NCBI GenBank assembly: GCA_002438345.1
Contig: DJUJ01000128.1
Coordinates: forward strand, 7,126-12,673
Reading direction: 5' to 3'
Length of the DNA stretch: 5,548 nucleotides
From: Paenibacillus sp. UBA6285
GTDB lineage: Bacteria; Bacillota; Bacilli; Paenibacillales; Paenibacillaceae
Part shown: one piece after another, positions 1-5,444 of the stretch
Layout of the letters: each line of letters begins with the position of its first letter
Position numbering within the stretch: the first letter of the stretch is position 1
Notes under the pieces: model-generated
The model's database searches: none
Told to the model about the DNA's origin: nothing
What the model saw: the letters and a program-made list of their open reading frames with translations, nothing else
Program-made: the position numbers and the translations under genes

Positions 1-604
1 TACGATGAACCATAATGGAGAAGTACTTGGACGTATTGAACTTTCAGTTCCCGGACAGTACAATCTTTATAATTCAATGGCTGCGGTAATCGCTTGTTTG
101 AAATCAGGGATCTCCTTTGAAAAGATCGCTGAAGCGATTGTGAAATTCCACGGTGCGAAGCGCCGTTTTCAAGTGCTCGGAGAAGTCGATGACATTCTGG
201 TCATCGATGATTATGCGCATCACCCAACTGAAATTCAAGCGACAATCAGTGCTGCTAAGGCAACGGGAAAACGGATTATTGCCGTATTCCAGCCTCAGCG
301 GTATACACGTACGTTCTTCCTGTTAGATGCTTTCAGCCGCGCCTTTAGCGAAGCAGATGAAGTAATCATTACCGACATCTACTCTCCTGCAGGTGAGAAG
401 CAGATTGAGGGTGTTACATCCGCGAAGCTGGTTGAGCTTATTGTGCAGAACAGTAATGCTGGCGCGAGACATCTTCCAACCAAAGAAGATGTGCTTGCTG
501 ATCTGACACCTCGTATTGCCCCAGGCGACCTCGTGATTACGATGGGCGCAGGCCATATCTGGAAGGTCGGATACGCACTGGCTGACGGTTTGAAGAAGCA
601 TTAA
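1..604 (+). CDS. murC: UDP-N-acetylmuramate--L-alanine ligase, C-terminal part (5' end outside window)
   Basis: MurC is a cytoplasmic Mur ligase that uses ATP to join L-alanine to UDP-N-acetylmuramic acid, the first amino-acid addition in peptidoglycan precursor synthesis. The open frame enters from the left edge, and about 200 of the usual 430-460 residues are visible, so the N-terminal UDP-binding domain and the ATP P-loop are missing. Counting from the ATG at position 5, the segment shows the end of the central domain ([12 protein letters not shown], residues 16-27) and then the ligase C-terminal domain. That domain has the MurC signature [10 protein letters not shown] (68-77), FQPQRYTRT (95-103), DIYSPAGE (124-131) and the terminal GAGHIWKVG (181-189). 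The ATG at position 5 is internal, not a start. The usual His-Asn of the central motif reads Tyr-Asn here, a mild difference. A strong terminator lies 52 bp after the stop, so murC ends its transcription unit. Identification is secure. Confidence 0.96.
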   Translation, partial: TMNHNGEVLGRIELSVPGQYNLYNSMAAVIACLKSGISFEKIAEAIVKFHGAKRRFQVLGEVDDILVIDDYAHHPTEIQATISAAKATGKRIIAVFQPQRYTRTFFLLDAFSRAFSEADEVIITDIYSPAGEKQIEGVTSAKLVELIVQNSNAGARHLPTKEDVLADLTPRIAPGDLVITMGAGHIWKVGYALADGLKKH

Positions 605-656
605 TACAATGCAGATCGAGGCTAATCCGAGAATATTCATATTCTCTCTTCAATAG

Positions 657-726
657 CACTTCCCCCAAGTTTCGTTCAGATAATCTATGTGTTTATCTGA
701 AGGAGCTTAGGGGGAAGTGTTTTTTT
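657..726 (+). terminator. Intrinsic terminator of murC
   Basis: The outer arms cacttccccc (657-666) and gggggaagtg (710-719) pair perfectly over 10 bp. Inside them a second perfect 9-bp stem pairs ttcagataa (675-683) with ttatctgaa (693-701), giving a long two-part hairpin with an internal loop. A run of seven T (720-726) follows at once. This is a textbook Rho-independent terminator on the plus strand, and it isolates murC from everything downstream. Confidence 0.93.
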
Positions 727-783
727 GTATGGTAGAGCATTTGCCGATATCGTCATAGAATGCTATAGTGCTGTCAGTAGAGG

Positions 784-1172
784 ATTAACTTTTTTCCTGA
801 TACGGGCATAATACGGGAGACCAAGTACTGAGAGATCTGACATATAAAATAGAGCAACAACTTGGCCATAGTGATCTGATCGGAAGATTTGGTGGAGAAG
901 AGTTCGCAGTGCTCCTGCATAGCGCCGATGAAAAAAGTAGTGATCTTATTGCTGAAGGAATGCGCGAAGCCGTTATAGGATCGATTATTCATGGCGTACC
1001 GCTACATTACACAATCAGCATTGGAGTCATTACGATAGAATCGGGCGAACTTTTTTCTCTGAACAATCTCTACAAGCTTTGTGATAATGCATTGTATCAG
1101 GCTAAGAAAAAGGGTCGGAACTGCGTCGTTAGAAGCTACGAAAATATTGAAGTGTCGTCCTTTCGTCAGTAG
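784..1172 (+). pseudogene. Truncated, frameshifted GGDEF (diguanylate cyclase) remnant
   Basis: An intact GGDEF domain makes cyclic di-GMP from two GTP. Only its second half is readable here, in one frame from 801 to the stop at 1170-1172. Visible pieces are YGHNTGDQVL (801-830), the active-site loop GRFGGEEFAVLL with GGEEF at 891-905, TISIGV (about 1008-1027) and the closing YKLCDNALYQAKKKGRN, all in family order. A TGA (798-800) sits directly before YGH. The preceding DxDxFKxxND metal-binding strand is not readable: ATTAAC (784-789), a possible remnant of its Ile-Asn, is out of frame with YGH, 11 nt upstream and next to a run of six T, and a stop (778-780) blocks that frame. No start codon or ribosome binding site precedes the domain; the first candidate start, GTG at 909, lies inside it after the GGEEF loop. 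No sensor domain is present, and the murC terminator ends at 726. I read this as a dead, 5'-deleted cyclase gene. Confidence 0.82.
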
Positions 1173-1194
1173 ACGAGGATGGCACTTTTTTTTT
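1151..1194 (+). terminator. Intrinsic terminator overlapping the end of the GGDEF remnant
   Basis: The left arm 1151-1161 (agtgtcgtcct) pairs with 1176-1186 (aggatggcact) over 11 positions, two of them G-U. An inner cgtc/gacg stem closes on a 4-nt loop. Nine T (1186-1194) follow. The hairpin contains the last codons and the TAG stop (1170-1172) of the cyclase remnant. Confidence 0.88.
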
Positions 1195-1485
1195 GCATAA
1201 CGAATAGTACATAATACCTAACGATCATGGATTTTATATATAAAAAAATTCATGATCATGTATAACTGGAAAAAGAGTTTTTTGGATTCAATTATCAGAA
1301 AAATGGCGATTTATAAAGGTTTATCGCAATGATTTTCGAATGAAGTATGAAAACACATAAAAAATTTAAAGGTTCCCCTATGAATCGACAAAAATTTTAT
1401 ATGAAATGAGTTACTATTGAACTGCATCTAAAGTTGCAGTGATAGAAAGAGTGGATTTATTACAAATATACAAGGAGCCAGAGTC
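1173..1485. other. AT-rich intergenic region without a supported gene
   Basis: This 313-bp gap holds the T-run of the preceding terminator, a 13-bp stem hairpin at 1223-1257, and a short inverted repeat actgca/tgcagt (1421-1426 and 1435-1440) ahead of the glycosyltransferase gene. It ends in an ordinary ribosome binding site aaggag (1472-1477), 8 nt before the ATG at 1486. A 26-codon frame at 1252-1332 has no ribosome binding site and I do not call it. No convincing sigma-A promoter stands out. The best weak pairs are TTGAAC at 1417-1422 and TTGCAG at 1434-1439, and neither has a good -10 at proper spacing. The stretch is visibly richer in A+T than murC or the SPOR gene. Confidence 0.7.
1223..1257. 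repeat. Inverted repeat (hairpin) without a T-run
   Basis: Arms gatcatggatttt (1223-1235) and aaaattcatgatc (1245-1257) pair over 13 bp with a single G-U, around a 9-nt AT loop. The right arm runs into the perfect palindrome catgatcatg (1251-1260). There is no T-run after the stem on either strand, so it is not a standard terminator. It could be an operator, an RNA leader element or a mobile-element end; the sequence does not decide. Confidence 0.55.
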
Positions 1486-2673
1486 ATGCGAGAAAGAATG
1501 CTGTTCCTATCAGCTCAGAATCAAAGCGCAGAGGATCTAGAAGGAGAAATGAGAACAGGGAGTATTCTCGAGATTTTGCTTGGGAAATTTGATATTGATT
1601 TACTGACGTATGCCAGTACCCACAAGGAGGATATGTCTACAATTGATGGGACTGCACTAACGGTTCATTACATAAATGGGAACATTTCCTCATGGAGGTC
1701 CGTGCTGCGTCCTTTACATAAAATGCGGAATTTCACTAATCGGAGTCATGCTGATAAAGACATGAAGAGCATCATTATGGAACTTTGTAGATCGAATAAT
1801 TACAGACATATATTTATATCACATAGCTTGCTGGGGAATTGCATTGATATGGTTCGTAATCTGCTTCCTGATGCAAGTGTTATTACAGATACGTATCGTT
1901 TTGAGAGCGGGTTTGCCGTTGGAAAAGAAAATGGGAAGCCGAGCAACATTAATCCTTATCATAAACTAAATGAGGCTTTGGTTCGGCGAAATAAGCGGAG
2001 ACTAATGAATAAAACGGGTGTACTCTTGGCAACCTCGGAATGGGATGCCCTTTCATTCAAATCTCTATCCTTTGCGGATGCTCGTAAGGTCCATGTCGTT
2101 CCTCATTTCATAAAAATGAACGAATACAATGCTTTTACTGAGCCTGTAGCGAAAGAAAATTCAATGGTTCTGCACTGGAATATGAACACCAGACAAGGAA
2201 TTAAAGCCGCTCAAAGCTTCTTTAAGAAGAGCTACCCATTGATTAAGGAACAAGTGCCTGATATCAAGTGTTACATCACCAGTCAAGAGGTTCATCCGGA
2301 AGTGATGACGCTCGTAAGGGAGGATGTATCAGTAGTTATCACTGGACCTTTGAAACCATCTGCAGATTATATACGTCGAGCTAAAGCGGTTCTAGTGCCT
2401 ATCCGTGAAGGCTGCGAAGTCTCCAGAAACATTCTGGAATCATGGGCTCTCAAAACACCGGTGGTTACTAGTTCTACAATATGCGAGCGATTGAACTGTG
2501 AGCATAACCGAAATATTTTGCTTGCTAATACCTCTGTTGATGTTGTTGCTAGTGTAATAACACTACTAAAGAATCCTGAAATGGCTACTATTATTGCTGA
2601 TCGGGCGCATCGCACGTTGTTGAAGGATTACGAAGTGAATTATGTAAAGAGTAAGATTCTTAGTCTGGTATAA
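1486..2673 (+). CDS. Divergent GT4-like glycosyltransferase (GT-B fold), 395 aa
   Basis: Probable soluble sugar transferase; substrate and acceptor cannot be told. ATG 1486 is set by aaggag 8 nt upstream. The N-terminal part (about 1-200) opens with a hydrophobic strand (MLFLSAQNQ) and has a Rossmann-like alternation (HIFISHSLLGN 108-118, SVITDTYRFESG 131-142, GVLLATSEWDAL 178-189). The C-terminal part (about 225-395) follows the pattern of group 1 transferases: VLHWNMNTRQGIKAAQSFF (228-246), VVITGPLKPSADYI (283-296), the nucleotide-sugar-binding region AVLVPIREGCEVSRNILESWALKTPVV in two stretches (301-317 and 318-327), and a helical tail. The usual glycine-rich EGxG...KxLEA motif is altered: the spacing between the two glutamates (E308, E318) is nine residues rather than seven, and the conserved basic residue before LE is Asn315. 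No signal peptide or membrane segment is visible. It stands alone between terminators. I am fairly sure of the fold and less sure of activity. Confidence 0.72.
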   Translation: MRERMLFLSAQNQSAEDLEGEMRTGSILEILLGKFDIDLLTYASTHKEDMSTIDGTALTVHYINGNISSWRSVLRPLHKMRNFTNRSHADKDMKSIIMELCRSNNYRHIFISHSLLGNCIDMVRNLLPDASVITDTYRFESGFAVGKENGKPSNINPYHKLNEALVRRNKRRLMNKTGVLLATSEWDALSFKSLSFADARKVHVVPHFIKMNEYNAFTEPVAKENSMVLHWNMNTRQGIKAAQSFFKKSYPLIKEQVPDIKCYITSQEVHPEVMTLVREDVSVVITGPLKPSADYIRRAKAVLVPIREGCEVSRNILESWALKTPVVTSSTICERLNCEHNRNILLANTSVDVVASVITLLKNPEMATIIADRAHRTLLKDYEVNYVKSKILSLV

Positions 2674-2708
2674 AAGGTATGCCCGAGAAGGCTCTACCTG
2701 CTATAAAT

Positions 2709-2753
2709 AAAATAACCCGCGAGGACGGTTCACGGTCCTACGCGGGTTATTTT
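2709..2753. terminator. Bidirectional terminator shared by the glycosyltransferase and ddh
   Basis: Arms 2709-2726 and 2735-2753 pair over 18 bp with one bulged A (2740) and an 8-nt loop; the GC core is cccgcg/cgcggg. An A-rich left arm and T-rich right arm give a U-rich tail on both strands. It lies 35 bp after the glycosyltransferase stop and 14 bp beyond the ddh stop, which suits two convergent genes. Confidence 0.93.
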
Positions 2754-2767
2754 ATTCTTGTATGATT

Positions 2768-3754
2768 TTACAGCAGGTTACGGCGCAATTCTTCTGGAGA
2801 TTTCGGAGACAGCATTCCAAGGGGAATATCGAATACTGTACGAGCTCCGCTCTGTCCTTCTTGACTCATACGCTGAGCGGCTCTGGCATATGCCACGAGA
2901 ACACTAGCTGTAAATTCTGGATTGCTCTCCAGCTTCAGGCCGAATTCAACAATCTGCTTCGTGCCTTCCCCTGTTACACCGCTACGAATAACAAATCCGC
3001 CATGCGGAATGCCACTATGTTCAGCAGCTAGTTCTTCTTCAGAGATGAAGGTAACCGTAGTATCATAATCGGCAAAATAGTTCGGCATAGTTACGATTTC
3101 TTCGCGAATACGCGCCTCGTCTGCACCTGCCTCAGCAACTACAAAACACTCTCTAAGATGCTTCTCACGAGTGGTAAGCTCTGGAGTTTCTCCAGCGCGA
3201 ATGGCATCAATAACCTCTTGTACTGGAACGGTATATTGTACACCAGCCTTAACGCCATCCACTCTGCGAATCGCATCGGAGTGGCCTTGGCTGACTCCTT
3301 TGCCCCAGAAGGTATATTCTTTACCTTGCGGAAGAATCGCTTCAGCCAGCAGGCGGTTCATTGAGAATAGGCCTGGATCCCAGCCAGTGGAAATTACGCT
3401 GAGCGTTCCACCTTGTTTAGCTGCGGCATCAACGGCTTCGTAGAATTCAGGGATTTTGGCATGAGTGTCAAAGCTGTCCACGGTATTAAACATCCGGGCA
3501 ATGGCTGGCGTTTGTTCAGGCAGATCGGTAGCCGATCCTCCGCATAGAATCATAACATCCACTTTTTCCTTATATTGTTCGACGGCAGAGATGTGCTCGA
3601 ACTTCACACCGGCTTCTCCGGCTTCCAGTTGTCCAGGTTCTCTGCGCGTAAAGATCGCAACTAGCTCGATATCTTCACTTTGGTTAATAGCTTTACGTAC
3701 ACCTTTACCTAAATTACCGTAGCCCACAATAGCTGCTTGAATTTTTTGTTTCAG
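2768..3754 (-). CDS. ddh: meso-Diaminopimelate D-dehydrogenase, 328 aa from a CTG start
   Basis: Ddh makes meso-2,6-diaminopimelate in one NADPH-dependent step from tetrahydrodipicolinate and ammonia. It bypasses the succinylase, acetylase or aminotransferase branches of lysine synthesis and feeds lysine and peptidoglycan. With the CTG start the protein has 328 residues, close to the roughly 320-326 of characterised Ddh enzymes. Visible in order are the Rossmann start IQAAIVGYGNLGKGV (5-19), CGGSATDLPEQ (71-81), TVDSFDTH (91-98), the substrate-site loop STGWDPGLFSMNR (122-134), FWGKGVSQGHSDAIRR (149-164), CFVVAEA (203-209), HGGFVI (251-256), and the C-terminal NPEFTASVLVAYARAA (278-293) and EGQSGARTV (299-307). 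These match the Corynebacterium enzyme closely from memory. The gene is convergent with the glycosyltransferase and divergent from the SPOR gene, so it is probably monocistronic. The start is discussed at the ribosome binding site entry. Function is very secure. Confidence 0.95.
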   Translation of the reverse strand: MKQKIQAAIVGYGNLGKGVRKAINQSEDIELVAIFTRREPGQLEAGEAGVKFEHISAVEQYKEKVDVMILCGGSATDLPEQTPAIARMFNTVDSFDTHAKIPEFYEAVDAAAKQGGTLSVISTGWDPGLFSMNRLLAEAILPQGKEYTFWGKGVSQGHSDAIRRVDGVKAGVQYTVPVQEVIDAIRAGETPELTTREKHLRECFVVAEAGADEARIREEIVTMPNYFADYDTTVTFISEEELAAEHSGIPHGGFVIRSGVTGEGTKQIVEFGLKLESNPEFTASVLVAYARAAQRMSQEGQSGARTVFDIPLGMLSPKSPEELRRNLL

Positions 3755-3761
3755 AAAAAGC

Positions 3762-3767
3762 CCTCCT
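3762..3767 (-). promoter_or_regulatory. Ribosome binding site that points to a CTG start for ddh
   Basis: A perfect AGGAGG on the minus strand (3767 to 3762) lies 7 nt before CTG (3754-3752), the first plausible initiator after the in-frame TGA at 3772-3770. The next candidates are ATT at 3742 and GTG at 3727. The GTG would delete the first beta strand of the NADPH-binding fold and leave no ribosome binding site at proper spacing; the ATT would be 19 nt away. CTG is therefore the best start, although rare. Confidence 0.72.
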
Positions 3768-3804
3768 AATCAGTAGTGAACTAAAGCCCATTCCTAGTTT
3801 CCCT

Positions 3805-3833
3805 AGTATAGTGTAGGCTTTTAGCTCTTTTTA
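3805..3833 (-). promoter_or_regulatory. Possible sigma-A promoter of ddh
   Basis: On the minus strand TATACT (3810 to 3805) is a good -10 hexamer. Seventeen bases upstream the -35 position reads TAAAAA (3833 to 3828), a poor match. Start of transcription would be near 3798, leaving a leader of about 44 nt. The weak -35 overlaps the arm of the palindrome at 3829-3847, which would fit a regulated promoter, but this is inference. Confidence 0.35.
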
Positions 3834-3847
3834 TATAGTATATAAAA
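3829..3847. repeat. Perfect 19-bp palindrome, possible operator
   Basis: TTTTATATA (3829-3837) and TATATAAAA (3839-3847) are exact reverse complements around one G. It lies between divergent genes, over the -35 position of the proposed ddh promoter. All-A/T palindromes arise by chance more readily than GC-rich ones, so an operator role is only suggested. Confidence 0.45.
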
Positions 3848-3848
3848 G

Positions 3849-3863
3849 TTACATGTAATGTAA
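3849..3863. repeat. TTACATGTAA palindrome with an extra ATGTAA half-site
   Basis: TTACATGTAA (3849-3858) is a perfect 10-bp palindrome, and a further ATGTAA follows at 3858-3863. It begins two bases after the neighbouring 19-bp palindrome. This arrangement resembles a regulator binding site with an additional half-site; the regulator is unknown. Confidence 0.4.
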
Positions 3864-3907
3864 ACTGAATCTGCATAATCTTTCACTATTCCTATAGCTT
3901 AAAAATA

Positions 3908-3936
3908 GCATATCTCTCTATTGTCTATCATATATT
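3908..3936 (+). promoter_or_regulatory. Sigma-E-like (mother-cell sporulation) promoter of the SPOR gene
   Basis: GCATATC (3908-3914), a 14-nt spacer and CATATATT (3929-3936) match the Bacillus sigma-E pattern (KMATATT, about 14 nt, CATACANT) at all but one position in each element. Predicted initiation near 3943 gives a leader of about 27 nt containing the ribosome binding site. A sigma-A alternative, TTGTCT (3921-3926) with TAGATT (3943-3948), is weaker. Identified by eye from the known consensus. Confidence 0.5.
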
Positions 3937-3957
3937 TACTTATAGATTAGATGAGGT

Positions 3958-3963
3958 GAGGTG
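3958..3963 (+). promoter_or_regulatory. Ribosome binding site that selects the TTG start of the SPOR gene
   Basis: GAGGTG (3958-3963) sits 6 nt before TTG 3970-3972; a second GAGGTG lies just upstream at 3953-3958. The first in-frame ATG (3985) would be 21 nt away, too far. TTG is therefore the preferred start, and the choice changes the protein by only five residues. Confidence 0.65.
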
Positions 3964-3969
3964 TAACTG

Positions 3970-5205
3970 TTGAATAACGGAAGAATGACATTCCGATTTG
4001 ACGTGAACAAGGACGAGCCTAAACCAAAGCCTAAGGTGGTGGAGCGCTGGTCAAATGGCGGACTAGGCACAGCTGAGGAGTATGCTGAGGAACTGCGACA
4101 AGAGGTAGGCCCAGCACAGCAAACATGGATTTATGAGCCGGATTTTCGTTCTACGCGTGAGGCACCACCGGAAGATTCCTACGACTATTACTCGGGAACT
4201 GTAGATCCACGTCAGGAAGAATGGGACGGACGGGATAAAGATTTTCGATATACACAGCAATCATATCTTCTTTCAGATATGGTTTCAGATAGCAGAGATA
4301 AATTAGAGAATATATCCACTGGCAGTTACGGAGGTTCCTATCATACCCGGCGTCCTTCTTATTGGTGGAAGTTAGCTCTTTCTGTTACGGGAGCCATCGG
4401 TACAGGCTTGCTGCTTGGATATGCTGCACTTTCCTTTTTTTATGGAGGGAATATGGAGAGTAGTTCTGGAAATGGGATTGCGGACACGATGGCTACTTCA
4501 GAGCAGACTAGTGGAACTAAAGATCCGGCTGGTGTTGGTACATCGGGATTGCCGGTTACAGGGACTGAAAATGCCGGGAAGAATAGTATCCCTGTTCAAG
4601 TAGCTGCACAAAGCTATTATCTGCTGCAGTACGGAGTATTCAGTACGCCCGCAGGTGCCGAACAGGCTCGCCAAGAGCTGTTAACTGCAGGCTTGGCTGC
4701 GGGTTTGGACCCTGCTGACGGCAATCGTGTGTATGCTGGAATGTCATCAGACCGTGAACAGGCCAAGCTGCTAAGCAGCGGTCTAAAGAATCAAGGGATT
4801 GAGTTGTATGTGAGAGAGGTGGCACTTCCCGGGGCAGAACGGCTTGTCTATTCCGGAAATGCAGAGGCTGTGAAGAACTATTTCTCTGTGAGTGGGCAAC
4901 TGCTTAGTGAACTAAGCAGTCAATCCGCTTCTTTATTAAGCGCTGGTCAAACGGGTACGGCAGCAAATACCTCCGCTGTGAGTGATCTTCATCTGCAATG
5001 GAGTGAAGCCGTCAAAGTGCTGGAGCAAGGCGTATCTCCAGAAGCAAAGAGCATTTGTGCAGCGCTAGAGAAATCTATGAGCCAAGGAATTTCAGCATGG
5101 ATTGAATATAACAAGAACAAGGCGCAGGGCCTCCTTTGGGAAGTACAAGAATCGATGTTGAGCTTCTTGACTAGCCAGAAACAGCTGCTATCTGCAATGA
5201 ATTGA
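3970..5205 (+). CDS. SPOR-domain bitopic membrane protein, SpoIIB-like, 411 aa
   Basis: SPOR domains bind septal peptidoglycan stripped of stem peptides and bring proteins to division or sporulation septa. Residues 1-130 are a polar, charged, Tyr-rich cytoplasmic region (YDYYSG at 71-76, many Glu, Asp and Arg). Residues 132-158 form one membrane helix (WWKLALSVTGAIGTGLLLGY and following), preceded by RR, so the rest should face outward. A Gly/Ser/Thr-rich linker (160-210) leads to the SPOR domain (about 214-284), which starts SYYLLQYGVFSTPAGAEQAR and ends GLKNQGIELYVREVAL. A helical tail (about 295-411) with no recognised domain follows. In Bacillus subtilis the bitopic SPOR protein SpoIIB, an engulfment factor, is encoded just before maf-radC-mreB; the DUF4321 gene downstream suggests the same neighbourhood. 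The SpoIIB assignment is by architecture and position, not by clear sequence identity. A sigma-E-like promoter precedes it. Confidence 0.85.
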   Translation: MNNGRMTFRFDVNKDEPKPKPKVVERWSNGGLGTAEEYAEELRQEVGPAQQTWIYEPDFRSTREAPPEDSYDYYSGTVDPRQEEWDGRDKDFRYTQQSYLLSDMVSDSRDKLENISTGSYGGSYHTRRPSYWWKLALSVTGAIGTGLLLGYAALSFFYGGNMESSSGNGIADTMATSEQTSGTKDPAGVGTSGLPVTGTENAGKNSIPVQVAAQSYYLLQYGVFSTPAGAEQARQELLTAGLAAGLDPADGNRVYAGMSSDREQAKLLSSGLKNQGIELYVREVALPGAERLVYSGNAEAVKNYFSVSGQLLSELSSQSASLLSAGQTGTAANTSAVSDLHLQWSEAVKVLEQGVSPEAKSICAALEKSMSQGISAWIEYNKNKAQGLLWEVQESMLSFLTSQKQLLSAMN

Positions 5206-5228
5206 ATGATAAACAGGTGATTGAAAAG

Positions 5229-5260
5229 ACAGCAAGCCTCCTATTTTGGGGGCTTGCTGT
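5229..5260 (+). terminator. Hairpin after the SPOR gene, probable weak terminator
   Basis: Arms 5229-5241 and 5248-5260 pair over 13 bp (one G-U) around a 6-nt loop; the core is acagcaagcc/ggcttgctgt. The T-run after the stem is short (three T, then GGCG), so termination may be partial and some reading into the DUF4321 gene is possible. It lies 23 bp after the SPOR stop codon. Confidence 0.6.
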
Positions 5261-5379
5261 TTGGCGCGATAGAGGAAATTATCCCTATATAACATTAACT
5301 ATAATTGATACAGAGGGCGGTATCGCTCCGCAACTTTTAGTGCAAATGGTGGTAAACATTACCGTAAGGGATTTTACGT

Positions 5380-5408
5380 TTGTATTGATCACAATTTCAC
5401 CGTATAAT
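5380..5408 (+). promoter_or_regulatory. Sigma-A promoter of the DUF4321 gene
   Basis: A perfect -10 TATAAT (5403-5408) is preceded, with a 17-bp spacer, by TTGTAT (5380-5385), which keeps the TTG of the -35 consensus. Initiation near 5415 would leave a leader of about 30 nt with the ribosome binding site. A second TATAAT at 5300-5305 lacks a recognisable -35. This suggests the downstream genes can be expressed independently of the SPOR gene. Confidence 0.6.
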
Positions 5409-5444
5409 AATTAGGGTGTCAAAAAATGGCGAGGGAAGACTGAG

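Noticed and set aside
323..992. Minus-strand frames at 323-640 and 774-992
   Set aside because: They are antisense to murC and to the GGDEF remnant, and the first is crossed by conserved MurC motifs in the other strand.
909..1172. Treating the GGDEF part from GTG 909 as a complete small protein
   Set aside because: The start would lie within the catalytic domain, after the GGEEF loop, without a ribosome binding site.
1252..1332. 26-codon frame starting MIMYNWKKSF, a possible small cationic peptide
   Set aside because: There is no ribosome binding site, and its start lies inside the hairpin stem; chance is sufficient.
1441..1466. A sigma-A promoter directly before the glycosyltransferase (TTGCAG at 1434 with TTTATT at 1456)
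   Set aside because: The -10 match is poor, and the implied leader would be too short to hold a normal ribosome binding site comfortably; not strong enough to annotate.
2762..3722. Several plus-strand frames (2762-3031, 3158-3364, 3171-3443, 3465-3722)
   Set aside because: All lie antisense within ddh, whose protein motifs are unmistakable on the minus strand; they lack ribosome binding sites and family features.
3755..3850. A lysine riboswitch or T-box in the ddh leader
   Set aside because: The leader is only about 44 nt from the likely start of transcription, with no T-box sequence, conserved L-box core or terminator hairpin.
5202..5414. 70-codon plus-strand frame beginning with TTG inside the SPOR stop region
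   Set aside because: It runs through the post-SPOR hairpin and the DUF4321 promoter, has no ribosome binding site and resembles no family.
5426..5443. Five-codon frame ATGGCG...TGA just before the DUF4321 start, as a leader peptide
   Set aside because: It overlaps the ribosome binding site of DUF4321 and has none of its own.
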